From Narthecium ossifragum (Eukaryota > Streptophyta > Magnoliopsida > Dioscoreales > Nartheciaceae), in NCBI GenBank assembly GCA_963920575.1, contig OY986964.1, forward strand, positions 15,861,460 to 15,925,459: DNA of 64,000 bases, read 5' to 3'. The notes beneath the pieces were generated by a model. The model searched no databases and had not been told where the DNA came from. It saw only the letters and a list, made by a program, of their open reading frames with translations. How positions within the stretch are numbered: position 1 is the first letter of the stretch; the number at the start of each line of letters is the position of its first letter. A program made the translations under genes and the position numbers. This document shows positions 45,298-56,310 of this stretch, piece by piece.

Positions 45298-47023
45298 TGA
45301 TGAGAATGCATAATGTTATATTTTTATCCCTTAATACTTAGTCTCCTGTGCTTATTTAGTTCCTAAATACACTCATTATTCTTATATTTTGATTTAGGAT
45401 GCAATGGAAGTCCTTAAGTCAAAAAGAAGCTGAAAAGAGTGCATGGATCAACTTTAAAGATTTATCTGTACCTGCTCATGAAGAACCAGAGGATGTGCAA
45501 TACATGGTTGGAAAGCTCTTGAAGTCTAGATTCTGGAGAATTTTACGATTCGTGATTCCGAGTTTCCTAGAGGAAGTTACGGCAATTTCAGTACCAATGC
45601 GCAGTCTGAATGGCAGAAAGGAAAATAAGCTGGAAATCCGAGCGAAGGTCCGATCGATCGGACCATGCAAAAACGTGACAGAACATGTGTTTTTCAGCCA
45701 CAATGCATCCGATCGATCCCTCCATCGCTCCTATGGGGTCCGATCGATCCGACACCAATGGTCCGATCGATCGGACTCGGAAAAAGTCAAAAACAGTGGA
45801 TTTTTACTCAACCGATCGATCCAACACTCATAATTCGATCGATCGGACTTGGGAATTAAAGGGTGACAGAACGTATGCTTTTTAGAGGAACATAGTTCGA
45901 TCGATCGGACCATCGATCGAACTCGGGAAGAGCCAGAGACGAAGGATTTTTACGAAATCGATCGATCCGACTCCCTTAGTCCGATCGATCGGGCTCGGGC
46001 GTGAATAGAAGTTGAAGATTTTAATGAGACCGATCGATCCAGCATCCAAGGTCCGATCGATCGGACTTTCCCAGTAACAAAAATCAACGATTGTGATCTA
46101 ATCCGAGGGTGGATACAATTGAGGCTATCAATAGGACTCTTTGTAGGGTTTGAGGGGGATTCTTGGACATTTTTGGCTACTCTTTCTCCTCTTTTATATT
46201 TTTTCTAGGTTTTCTTTTGCTTTATGAAATCTTTTGGAGGATTGTTCTTGATGGCCCTGCGTGGCTAAATCTTGATCCTTGGTCGAGGAGACTGAAACCT
46301 CGGAATCAATGAAACTGTGAGATCTAATTTATTTTTATTGTTCAGTTTATACATGAGAATTGGATGTTCTTCTGAGATTAAATCTTCATGATTACCTTGT
46401 CTAATTGCTAGGAGGCCTACTAGTTTATTATTCATGGTGATCTACCGCTAGGATTGATATCAAATCCGGAATTGTTTGATCCCTCTAATCTGCGAAGCAA
46501 CTAGGATCTAATAATTTACTGCTGATCAGATCTTGTTAGATCTTAGGAAGAATATTCAACTAGATTAAATGCAACCGCTTGTGCTTGTGTTGTTTAGCTT
46601 CATCGATCTCCCTATTCTTAACGCTGCTACTAGATTAAATCTACAGCGCTTGTCTTAGGTTGTCTAGCAGTTAGGGTTGATTAGATCGCTTGTTTCTAAT
46701 TAACTATGATCGAGGAGAGCTTCGAATTTAATTCGGACGGTGAATATTCATGGTATAAATTGATTGATACTTGCATCTATGATCAGTTATTGGATTCCGA
46801 TGGTGGATGTTGACTCAGAGCAAGGTTTGTTCTCTTGATTCAACTTGTTCCTTCGCTTTAGATTATTTCTTTACTGTTTTCCTCACGTTTAAAACCCCCC
46901 ATCTTTATTCACTGAGCACAAAACTAGGCTAAACACTCTTCGTTGGATCGACTTGTACTCGCACTACTACATTCAATTTAACGGGTATTGGTTTTATTTT
47001 TGAGTGCCTGCGACAGCACATCA
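45298..47023 (+). repeat. Element H 3' LTR
   Basis: 1726 bp, same ends as the 5' LTR. Palindromes at 45650-46067 are better preserved than in the 5' LTR, while the TATA box is changed to TATCAATA. Confidence 0.95.
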
Positions 47024-47028
47024 CCCTC
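47024..47028. repeat. Target-site duplication of element H, right copy (CCCTC)
   Basis: Repeats 36594-36598; the pol text of G resumes directly after. Confidence 0.95.
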
Positions 47029-49198
47029 CGTCTGGCGATACTGTCCAGTCTCCGTCTGCGCCCTCCGTCCCCGCTGCTGTGCGTAACTACTCGAGCTCTG
47101 GGTCACTGTGCTGTGCCTCCAACACTCTGGCTAGAACTGCTGGCATACTCTGCACTGTGTAGAGGAAGCTGCTGGATTCCCGATCCTCAAACTCGAGCCC
47201 CAACTGGCCCGCCGTCTCTAGAGCCTGCCACTGCCGAGCTGACAACCCTGCAACTGCTGCTCTGGTGTCTCTCACCTGTCTGCTCAGCGCGTCTGCTACG
47301 ACGTTTGCCTTACCAGGATGGTAATGCAACGCAAAGTTGTAGTCCTCCAGTAGCTCCATCCAGCGTCGCTGCCTCAGGTTGAGGTCACGTTGGGTGAAAA
47401 CATGCCTCAAACTCTTTTGGTCCGAGAAGACTGAGAACTTCTCGCCATAGAGATAATGCTGCCAGGTCTTCAGGGCGAAGACCACCGCTGCTAGCTCCAA
47501 ATCGTGAGTCGGGTAGTTCCTCTCATGGTTCTCCAGCTGACGAGAACCATAGGAAACTACGTGGCCCTCCTGCATGAGGACACACCCCAAACCCTCACCG
47601 CTGGCGTCGCAGTAAACACTGTAACCAACACCTCGCTCGGGGACGATCAGCACCGGCGCACTGGTCAACCTCGTCCTTAGCTCCACGAAGGCTTGCTCAC
47701 AAGCATCATCCCACACGAACGGGACGGCCTTCTGTGTCAGTCTGGTCAACGGTCCGGCAACCTTGGAGAAGTCCCACACGAACCGCCTGTAGTAACCCGC
47801 CAGGCCTAAGAAACTACGGACCTCAAACACTGTTCTCGGTCTCTGCCACTGTACCACTGCCTCGATCTTGGCCGGGTCAACTGAGATCCCTGCTGCCGAC
47901 ACCACGTGTCCAAGGAATCCCACCTGTACAAGCCAGAACTCCCACTTGGAAGCCTTAGCATAAAGCCGATGCTCCCGAAGTAGCTGCAACACTGTCGCCA
48001 AGTGTCGCTCGTGCTCCGCCTCTGACTGGGAGTAGATAAGGATGTCGTCGACGAACACCACTACGAATACGTCTAGGAAAGGCCGGAAGATCCTCTGCAT
48101 GAAATCCATGAACGCTGCTGGTGCGTTCGTCAGCCCAAACGGCATCACCACGAACTCGTACAGGCCGTACCGAGTCCGAAAAGCCGTCTTCGAGATGTCG
48201 CAATCCCGAACCCTCAACTGGTGGTAGCCGGTGCGGAGGTCGATCTTCGAGAACACTGAAGATCCTCTCAACTGGTCAAACAGGTCGTCGATCCTCGGCA
48301 TCGGATACCAGTTCTTCACCGTCACCCTGTTGAGCCGCCTGTAGTCTATGCAAAGTCGAAGGGTACCATCCTTCTTCTTTGCGAACAACACTGGCGCCCC
48401 CCAGGGAGACATGCTGGGACGGATGAAGCCTCTGCTGGTAAGCTCGTCTAGCTGGGTCCTAAACTCACTCTGCTCTGCTGGTGCCATCCTGAAAGCTGGG
48501 AGAGAGATCGGTGCGGAACCCGGTACCAGGTCGATCTCAAAATCGACCTCTCTGGGCGGTGGAAGCCCTGGCAACACCTCGGGAAACACGTCGGTGTAGT
48601 CGCACACGATCCTGGGGAAACTGCTCAGCTGTACTCCCTTTGACCCAAATAGGGACAGGCTGGCCAGCAAGGCTGAGAGCTCGCTGCCACGCCTTCCCAC
48701 ACCACAAGCAAAGGAATCGGCTGAAAACCAATCCCCCAACAACACAAACTGTGTCCCATCGGGTGTCCAAGCGACCACCCTCCGGCGACTACAGTCGATG
48801 ATAGCTCGGTATGCTGCTAACCAGTCCATACCGAGTATCACATCGAAGCCTGTCATGTCTAGCACCCGCAGGTCTAGACAGACACGGAGGCCTTCAACCT
48901 CCAAAGAACAAGATCGGCAGACCCGGTCTACCCTGACTGTGCCTCCGATCGGTGAATCTACAGATTGTACCACCTCTAGCCAACTCGTCTCTAATCCTAG
49001 CGATGCCACACACATGCTAGCAATATAGGAATGAGACGCCCCAAAGTCTATCAGCATATCTACTAAGGAACTAGAAAGCTGAAAGATACCTCTGAGGACG
49101 GTTGGCTCTGTCGCTGCCTGCTGATACTGTGGTGGCGGCTGATACAGCTGGACGGTGTCCTGCCGCTCGCGAACTGGGAGGGCAAACACCTCCCCCAC
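47029..49198 (-). pseudogene. Element G protease, RT and RNase H
   Basis: Minus-strand frame of 703 residues (49198 to 47087) plus the short stretch to the H insertion. Protease has DFGAS ([12 protein letters not shown]) where A has DSGAS. RT has [10 protein letters not shown] and catalytic FVDD at 48042-48057. RNase H has [12 protein letters not shown] and reaches [12 protein letters not shown] at 47087-47089 stands where A has GAG. The frame is shifted by one base relative to gag near 49190. Compared with A the RNase H is intact, without the CGA-to-TGA stop. Confidence 0.9.
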
Positions 49199-50283
49199 TG
49201 GCCGCCTCTGCCTCTCGGACGCCCCGCCCCGCGTCCATCCCCGCTCCCCTGCCAGGCACCGGACCCTCCGCCTCTACTGCCTTGCGGCATAGCGCCCTGC
49301 GCTCCTCGCGAAGTGCAGTCTCTACGGTAGTGCCCCGGCTGCCCGCACAGGTAGCAAGTGACTGACGCGCCCGGCTGTCGTCCCTGGTCCCCCCCTGACG
49401 ACGCCTGCCCAGATGGCCCGGCCGTCAGTAGAAACGGGGTTGGTGGGCTCGGTAGTGGCTGCTGGTACTGCGGTGCACGCTGCGGCCGCCGCTGGAAGGG
49501 CCGCTGACGCCACGGCTGCCCCATACCGAACCCCCCTCTGCCTTGGGGTCGCTGCTCCTGCGACTGCGCCTCCACAACTAAGGCGCAGTTCAGAACTGCT
49601 GAGTGCGTCTGGAAGCGGTAGGAACACGTCTAGCGCCTGATCTCTGGACGAAGACCCCACTCAAACTGCCGTGCCCTGGCCACTGGATCTGCTGCCACTG
49701 CCCCTGCAAAACGGACCAACTGCGTGAACCGGGTGGCATACTGCTGAACAGTGCGAGTACTCTGCAAGAGGGACTGGTACTCGCGAGACAGGGCGTCACG
49801 CGTACTCTCCGGGAAGTACGCGTCTAAGAACAACGCCCTGAACTCCTCCCACGTTGGCTCCTCTCCGTCACTGGTGTGCTGGGCAGTGCACCACCAGTCA
49901 AGGGCGTCACCATCAAGCTGGCACGCCGCGAGGGTTACCCGGATCCGGTCATCCCCGACGAAGAGAGCGTCGAGAACGCGCGTGACTCCTCGGAGCCAGC
50001 CGTCTGCCGTGGTCGGATCTCCAGTCTCACCGCCGAACCTAGGCGGGTTCAGCCGCTGGAAGTCCATCATGACAGCTGCCGCGGCCCGCCCGTCGACGGG
50101 AGTGAGGACCCCCTCCTCGGCGAGAGGAGCCTCCTCCCGTGCGACCGCAACCGTCGCTGGTGATGGTCCAGTCCGTCGAGCTCTGACCGTCCTGACAGGT
50201 GCTACCCCGTCTGGTCGGGCGGGCCGACCAGGTCGTGCCCCACCTCGACCAACAACCATAGGTCGTACTCGAGCTCCCGACAT
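49063..50283 (-). pseudogene. Element G gag
   Basis: Starts at the ATG at 50283 (MSGARVRPMVVGRGG). It contains the gag core (VTRVLDALFVGDDRIRVTL, EFRALFLDAYFPESTRDA, VQQYATRFTQLVRFAG) and meets TAG at 49630-49632. The same frame then continues (ALVVEAQSQEQRPQG) to the CCHC zinc knuckle [14 protein letters not shown]. Around 49190 one base is missing relative to A (GGGGGAGG versus GGGGGCTGG), which pushes gag out of the protease frame. The gag frame ends at 49063. Confidence 0.87.
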
Positions 50284-50469
50284 CTATGCAATCACCAACG
50301 ACAACGAGCGTTCACTCGTCAGAAACCCAAGACAAAGCAGCACAACGTAAAGCGGAAAAGCAAAACACATCAAAATGAGCATGCACGGATGTTCTAGACA
50401 TAGAACTAACCCATTCCACGCTCAATCTCAACCGAATCCTGATCCTAAACCCTGGGATCTACAACCTAT

Positions 50470-50481
50470 GCTTTGATACCA
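50470..50481 (-). other. Element G primer binding site (tRNA-iMet)
   Basis: Minus strand TGGTATCAAAGC, one mismatch from the standard initiator-tRNA site, 3 nt from the 5' LTR. Confidence 0.85.
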
Positions 50482-50484
50482 AGC

Positions 50485-52864
50485 TGTCGTGCCTCGACCC
50501 GCGAAAGCCCAACTGGGCCGGGCGACACGAACTGGAGCCTAACCAACGCGGAAAAAGAACGACGAGGGTTCCCTCTAACCTATTGGTCTCCCTAGCAATC
50601 CACCAAAACACCCTCAATTAAAAAAAATATAATTAGCAAAACCCTGAACCTCAGATTAAAAACTCAAGTGTTAATATATACAAATCTTCGGAGAGGGGAA
50701 GATTCAAAGTACAACATCACTCCCGTAGGAGACTAACTAACATAAGGGTAAAAGCAGTAAATATCGCCACCTCTCAAAAGCCACCAGGCGTCGCCGCACC
50801 GCCGTCCAACTGCCCTGTAGGGGCCACAGAGGAAGAACTGACGCCTGCACCTGCAAAACGCAGCCCGGGTAGGAGTGAGCACTAAGCTCAGTAGGGATCT
50901 ACACTACGACATACAGAAGGAAGAGGGAAACGCAACAGTGTCGCCCTCAAGTGGAATCTGGGTGTATACAGGGGCCCCATAACCCCACCGCGTGTCCATG
51001 AGGCCCACGATCATGGTCTTCCAGCCGGGCTGGTCACATGTCAGGTCACACTCAGTAGCAGGAAATGACACTGCTAACTCTCAACAGGACACTGAACACT
51101 GTTTGGTGGGAAGAGACACCACTGCGTAGGCAAATCCTCTACTCATGAGTTTTAAGAAGAACCGGACACCGGCTACACCTCAGATCCAACTCGAGGCCGA
51201 CACGACCTCTACAATCATCAAGAACAAGTGCGCCAGTCATCTAAGGCTATCATCGAATCGACTGGACACCACAATTCAAACCGGGTCCCGACAGCCCAAC
51301 CCCGGTCCTAGGGCTAAGTCCGAGCTTCCAGCCTCGGGACGGCGACCCAAGGATCACCCACGCCCTAACCAATGCAACTAATGCACACAACAACAATGCA
51401 TGCTATGACATACACAGATAAAAGGAAAGGCATGCAACAGTATGTCAAGCATCATATAAGTCTATTGGATCGCTGCAGCGGTACCACCAACCGCTGCCAG
51501 CCGATCCGTAGCGGATCCCGGCATTACGACGGTACCGCGACCGTCAACCGCGGACTCCTACAACGGGAAGCAACCCCGAAAACGATGATGAACAAACCAC
51601 AATATAATATTATATTCCGAAATATAATATTATATTCAAAAACACCCAAAGCCTCTACTTAGGGGCTAATTGATCCCGTCGATCCGACGCCCAAACGACG
51701 TCGGATTCAAGATCCAACATAGCCACCAGTAGGTGTATAAACCAGGATCATCATATCCAAAAAACCATAATCATCCAACGGTTGGATTAACGGGAAAACG
51801 CTAATCAAAATCGTTAATCAAACTAACTTACCCATTAATTGCTGCAACGCAGCCCTCTAGTAAACAATTCATAAGAAATCGTACATAAATCGGAAAAATA
51901 TGAAGCAAGATGGAATGGAAATCTAACGTGTAGAGCTACAACTCTTATGTTTATGAAAAGCCAAGATTATGTACGCGTCGGCCAGAAAACTCGCCACAAG
52001 CTGGCTGTTTCTCAAGAACAGCAGAAAACCAGAAATCCGAGACTAATCTTGCATAAAACCTACTCAAATCTCAACTGATTAACATAAAGCTTAAATTAGT
52101 TATTCTACAAGGTATAATGAGTCCAACAAAGCAAGGATCAACAAGATCCAACGGCTAGATCTCAAGGAAACCCGAAAAGAACACAGTAGGTATAACCCTA
52201 CCTGGCTGCGCCTTCCTCGGCTGATTCCCCGCTATTTGATCACCAACAAGCCTCCAAACCTCTTCAGGGATTTTCCTCTCGTTGTTACGAATCCAACGAG
52301 CCTTAGAACGCCGAAAAAGATGGCCGGAGGAGGGAGAACGGAGGAGATGAAGCTCGCCGGCGGTAAAGGGAAGAAAACAGAGCACCGCGGGAAAGAGAGA
52401 AGGAAGGAAGAAGAAGAGAAGAGAAGGGAAGGAAGGAAAATGAAGGAAAAGCCTGGGGATGCCGGGAAAACGGGGGAAAGGCTGGGAGAGGGGAGGGGAA
52501 GTCTTCCCTCTCTGACAGGGGAGAGCGACGGCCGACGGCCGTCCTCGCGAAAGAGAAAGAAAGCACCGACTCGAGCATGATCGATCTCCAAGGCATGTGA
52601 GATCGATCTTCTTTGCAATCCAGATCGATCTCCCTAGCCATCCAGATCGATCTCCTTTACTCAGAAAGGCAAACTTGGGCTAAAACACAAGCCCAAGCTC
52701 AGATCTTCCGATCTCGGGTTCACCTAGCCATTCTAAACAAACATGAACACAGACAAAGCCAGTGTGTGCACACGCGGGTGTGAAACAAACAAACAAGGCG
52801 CAATTTACCAAATTGCCCTTGCGGTCTACAACGAGCCACAGGGGTAGAGGGGCAGGTCCTCACA
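50485..52864 (-). repeat. Element G 5' LTR
   Basis: 2380 bp. It is shorter than its partner by 43 bp, essentially two repeat units of the AGATCGATCTCC array (52578-52653 here). Confidence 0.93.
52578..52653. repeat. AGATCGATCTCC array (4 units), G 5' LTR
   Basis: Four units with 21-22 bp period, against six in the 3' LTR. Confidence 0.9.
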
Positions 52865-52869
52865 GGTCA
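52865..52869. repeat. Target-site duplication of element G, right copy (GGTCA)
   Basis: Repeats 33174-33178. Confidence 0.95.
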
Positions 52870-53207
52870 GGTCATCCTCGGTGGTTCCAGCTGGATCAGG
52901 TCTTGGCGGCACGTCGACTTCCGGAGGCGTTTGAGGTCTCAGAGGGATAGATGTATATTTTGGCAGCTTTTGTTTAAAGTTAACTTTTGAGGATGATGTA
53001 TTTAACATTTAATTTATGAAATCATGTTGCCTCTCTTGATTGAGTTTTATTCCGCAATATAATATTTAGCTTTACCTTTCTGCCCTTGGAAGTCTTTAAA
53101 TTCAAATTAATTCCGCTTTATGTATTGTCGCGCCGTATCGGATGTAAATAGTGTAGGTTTCCCCTCACGTCCAGACCTGGATGGGTTTTCGGGGTCGGGG
53201 CGTGACA
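52870..53207 (+). repeat. Element F 5' LTR, right part
   Basis: Continues the F LTR and ends GGGGCGTGACA, matching 61083-61419 of the 3' LTR. Confidence 0.92.
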
Positions 53208-53210
53208 ACT

Positions 53211-53222
53211 TGGTATCAGAGC
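53211..53222 (+). other. Element F primer binding site (tRNA-iMet)
   Basis: TGGTATCAGAGC, exact initiator-tRNA complement, 3 nt after the 5' LTR. Confidence 0.92.
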
Positions 53223-54838
53223 AGGCTGTAGGTCCTAGGGATAGGATTAGGCTTTCCGTTATGGTTTTTAGTGTAGAATGGGATAGTTCTAGGTCTAGAA
53301 CATCCTTGCATGTCGTTTTGTGACTGTGTGTGAGGTGTTTATTTATCTGTTTGTTGTTGTGTGTTGTTGCTTTTCGGCTGCGTCATGACGTCTCAAAGGG
53401 TGATATGCATGCGCACCGGTGTTGTCCGTTCCCTCACCTGACAGCGTCTCCCCCCGTGCTGTAGACGAGCGAGTAGGGATTGGACGTGTGTTGCCTCTAT
53501 GCTCTTGGAATCCCAAGAGGTGGACCTATTGTGGTCCAGAGGCGATGTTGGAGATCCTTCGACAGTAAAGGACTGATTGAAGGAGGTGTCCCGGATCCCG
53601 GATGTTTTGGACATCCTGGAGTATCGCTTGCTTGGGAAGCCATTGTTTTCTTACCTTCCCAGGAAGCGAAGCGTAGTGGCGCTTGTCAGGGCCACTAGGG
53701 AAACTGTTGGTTGTGTTGATAACAGTTCGCGTACTGTTCTCTGGCACCTACCCTTGGTGGGTGGTGTAGTTGGGAGTACCCACCTCTGGTTTTGGGTACT
53801 CGCACCGCGTGGCGACACGCAGGTTGGCTGGTTCATTTGGCTCGGTATGCTAGAGCGACAACGGGGTGCACCCTGGAGTATGCTTAAACAACTGAGGCAG
53901 GTGACATGAGGGTTGACACCGGACAGTTATCAGGTAGTCGTGGTGAGTTTCGGGGTTGTCGTTCCTGCTTCCGGGGAATGGCAGGGTAGCCATTGGCAGA
54001 GGCAGTGGTTTCAGGATCAGCGACAGCCGTGGCAACAGCAGCGTCGTGCTGGTTCTTTGAGAGGTAGTCTGAGTCATCATACTGAGACGGATTCCACAGG
54101 GTGCTCGAGTGCTAGCCGTCAGGATCCTTTTCGCCGACGGTGCTGGTTGAGAGGGGCGCTGGGTGCCTATCGCAGAGTAGTCAGGCGTGATGCACGGCGT
54201 GGGCCAGAGCAGTGGACTAGTGCCTCAGTTGGGGCAGGTACCTAGGGCAGACGCGGGAATTCAGATTCCAGATAGAGCCTTGCTGGAGACGGTGCAGCAA
54301 CCGTTCTAGCCAGCAGTTCATGCACTCCAGAGGAGAGAGAGCTTCTTCAGCAGCAGCCAGTTTCAGAGCCGCCAGCTTCGACTTTAGCTTCAGCCTTCAG
54401 CTTTCGGAGCTTCTCACAGCTTGCATTTTCCTTGTGGCTCTGGTTTTTCCCCTTGTGACTCATCCCTGTGTGGCCGCGTTGGCTTGGGGTAGGATTCGTG
54501 CGTGGCTTTGAGAGTAGCCACCGATTGGGACAAGAGCTTGGGTTGGTTGCTCCTGTCGGGGCGTTTTCTAGAGATTGGGGACCTCTAGGTGTCCTTCGCC
54601 CATATGTGGTGCATGTTGCGGTTCGACGGCTTTCTCGGTTGTGTCGGTTGGTTTTGCACCGAGTTTTGCTTCTTGGTCGTGGGAAGGTGTCGTGAGAAGG
54701 TATCGTGGGTACACCAGACGGTGTTGTTTCGCTCTCGTTGAAGGTCGCAGTTTGGCGATCATTCTGCTTGTCGAGAGCTGACGTTTGTTCACTTGCTCGT
54801 GGTGAACTCCTTCCTCATTGTTTTCGAGGGAGATTTGG
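53223..54838 (+). pseudogene. Element F leader and decayed gag
   Basis: No long frame. Gln/Trp/Arg-rich text near 53970-54060 (GSHWQRQWFQDQRQPW) resembles the linker after the gag core. Only relics can be read. Confidence 0.5.
54834..54838. repeat. Target-site duplication of LTR I, left copy (TTTGG)
   Basis: TTTGG before the LTR recurs at 56306-56310. Confidence 0.93.
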
Positions 54839-56305
54839 TGTCGCACCTTGACCCGCGAAGGCCAAATTGGGACGGGCGACATGAACCGGAACCTAACTAA
54901 TGCGAAAAAATTTTGGCGAGGGGTTCCTTCGAATCTATAGGTCTCCCTAAACAGTTCATAAGCACGCTTATTTAACAAAGATTAATGTTGTTACGCTAAG
55001 TCCCGAGGAGGATCGATCCGTCATGCTGAGTACGATTGATCCTTCAATTGTTCATTGTCCAGTCTCTGGGCGAGTAGGATCGATCGCACTAGTAAAGTCG
55101 GATCGATCCTACTTGCGAGAATTGCCAAAATATGTTCTTTTAGCTCCAAAGTTGATCTAACTCCTATTAGGCGCTGTTATACCTAAAATGGGATAAAAAT
55201 AGTCAGTGAAGCATTGCACGGAGACCAACAAAGCCAAATTACAATGGTGTTTTGTGCACTTTTCAAGTCTTATCACTGGGATCAACATAACCAAAACCGG
55301 GAAACATCCGACGGCTAGATTACCCGGAAAACACTAATCAAAACTCTCATGTTCATGATAAACCACGATTATGCATGTACAGACCGAAAAACGCACCGTA
55401 AACCAGATGTTCTTCAAGAACAGAGAAACTGAAAAATCCGAGTTTAAACATGCTAAAAACCTACTAAAATCTCAAATCAAATCTTATGAAACTTACAATA
55501 GAAATTAAGCTAAACAAGAGGCACCCAACCACACCAAGAACACCTAGATCTACCGGCTAGATTAAGAGAAAACACCTTATTAACCCACGTAGGTAGAAGC
55601 CTATCGGAAATGCAATCCTCGGCTGATTCCCCGTGCTACGATCACCAAACCAGCTTCAAACCAAGCCAGGGATCTTCCTCTCGTTGCCACGAATCCAACG
55701 AGCCTTCAAGTACCCAAAACGATGGCCGGAGGAGGGAGAATGGAGGGGAAGAAGATGGCTGCCGGAAATAGGGGAAACAAGGCCGCGAGAAGAAGAAGGA
55801 AGAAGGAAGAAGGAGAAGGAAGAAGGAGAAGAGGAAGAAGGAGAATGAAAGGCCAGGGAAGGGGAAGAAGAAGAGGATAAGGGAGAAGAGAGGAGAGAAA
55901 GTCTTCTCTCCCTCTGACAGTGGAGAGCGACGGCTAACGGCGATCGTCCTCTCAAAATCCACCACCAAGACTTTCTGGCACAGGAAGATCGATCTTCTTT
56001 TCAAGAAAGATCGATCTCCTTAGCAAGGAAGATCGATCTCCGTAGCTAGGAAGATCGATCTCCTTAGCTAGGAAGATCGATCTCCTTTGCCCAGAAATTC
56101 AAACTTGGGCTAAAACACAAGCCCAAGCTCGGATCTTCCGATCCCGGGTCCACCTAACCATTCTAATCAAACACTAACACAAACACGATCAGTGTGTGCA
56201 CCCGCGGGCGTGAAACAAACCGATAAGGCATAATTTACCAAATTGCCCTTGCGGTCTACAACGAGCCACGGGCCCGACTCAGGAGTAGAGGGACAGGTCC
56301 TCACA
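54839..56305 (-). mobile_element. Element I: solo LTR inside element F
   Basis: 1467 bp from TGTCGCACCTTGACCC to CAGGTCCTCACA, a shortened relative of the G/E LTR in reverse orientation, flanked by TTTGG. It lacks about 1 kb present in G and E. It contains GGATCGATCC-type palindromes (55009-55118), an AGATCGATCTCC array (55986-56086) and a purine-rich tract (55730-55910). Confidence 0.9.
55986..56086. repeat. GAAGATCGATCTCCTTAGC array, LTR I
   Basis: Five units of AGATCGATCT(T/C)C at 20-23 bp intervals, the same place in the LTR as in G. Confidence 0.9.
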
Positions 56306-56310
56306 TTTGG

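Larger units (their letters stand above)
36599..47023 (+). mobile_element. Element H: nearly intact Athila-like Ty3/gypsy retrotransposon nested in G
   Basis: 10.4-kb plus-strand element. The LTRs are exactly 1726 bp each (36599-38324 and 45298-47023) with about 30 differences (roughly 98.3 percent identical), CCCTC duplications, a perfect tRNA-Asp primer site, one long gag-pol frame and a polypurine tract. Its only visible coding lesions are one TAA between gag and protease and a short in-frame deletion in RNase H. It is the youngest-looking and best-preserved element in the window together with B. Confidence 0.96.
33179..52864 (-). mobile_element. Element G: Tekay-like Ty3/gypsy retrotransposon in the F 5' LTR
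   Basis: Minus-strand element with LTRs 33179-35601 (3', 2423 bp) and 50485-52864 (5', 2380 bp), GGTCA duplications and a near-perfect tRNA-iMet primer site at 50470-50481. It codes for gag, protease, RT, RNase H, a deleted integrase and a chromodomain. Element H interrupts it at 36599-47023. It has two stops, one frameshift and an integrase deletion. It is closely related to A over the whole coding region. Confidence 0.94.
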
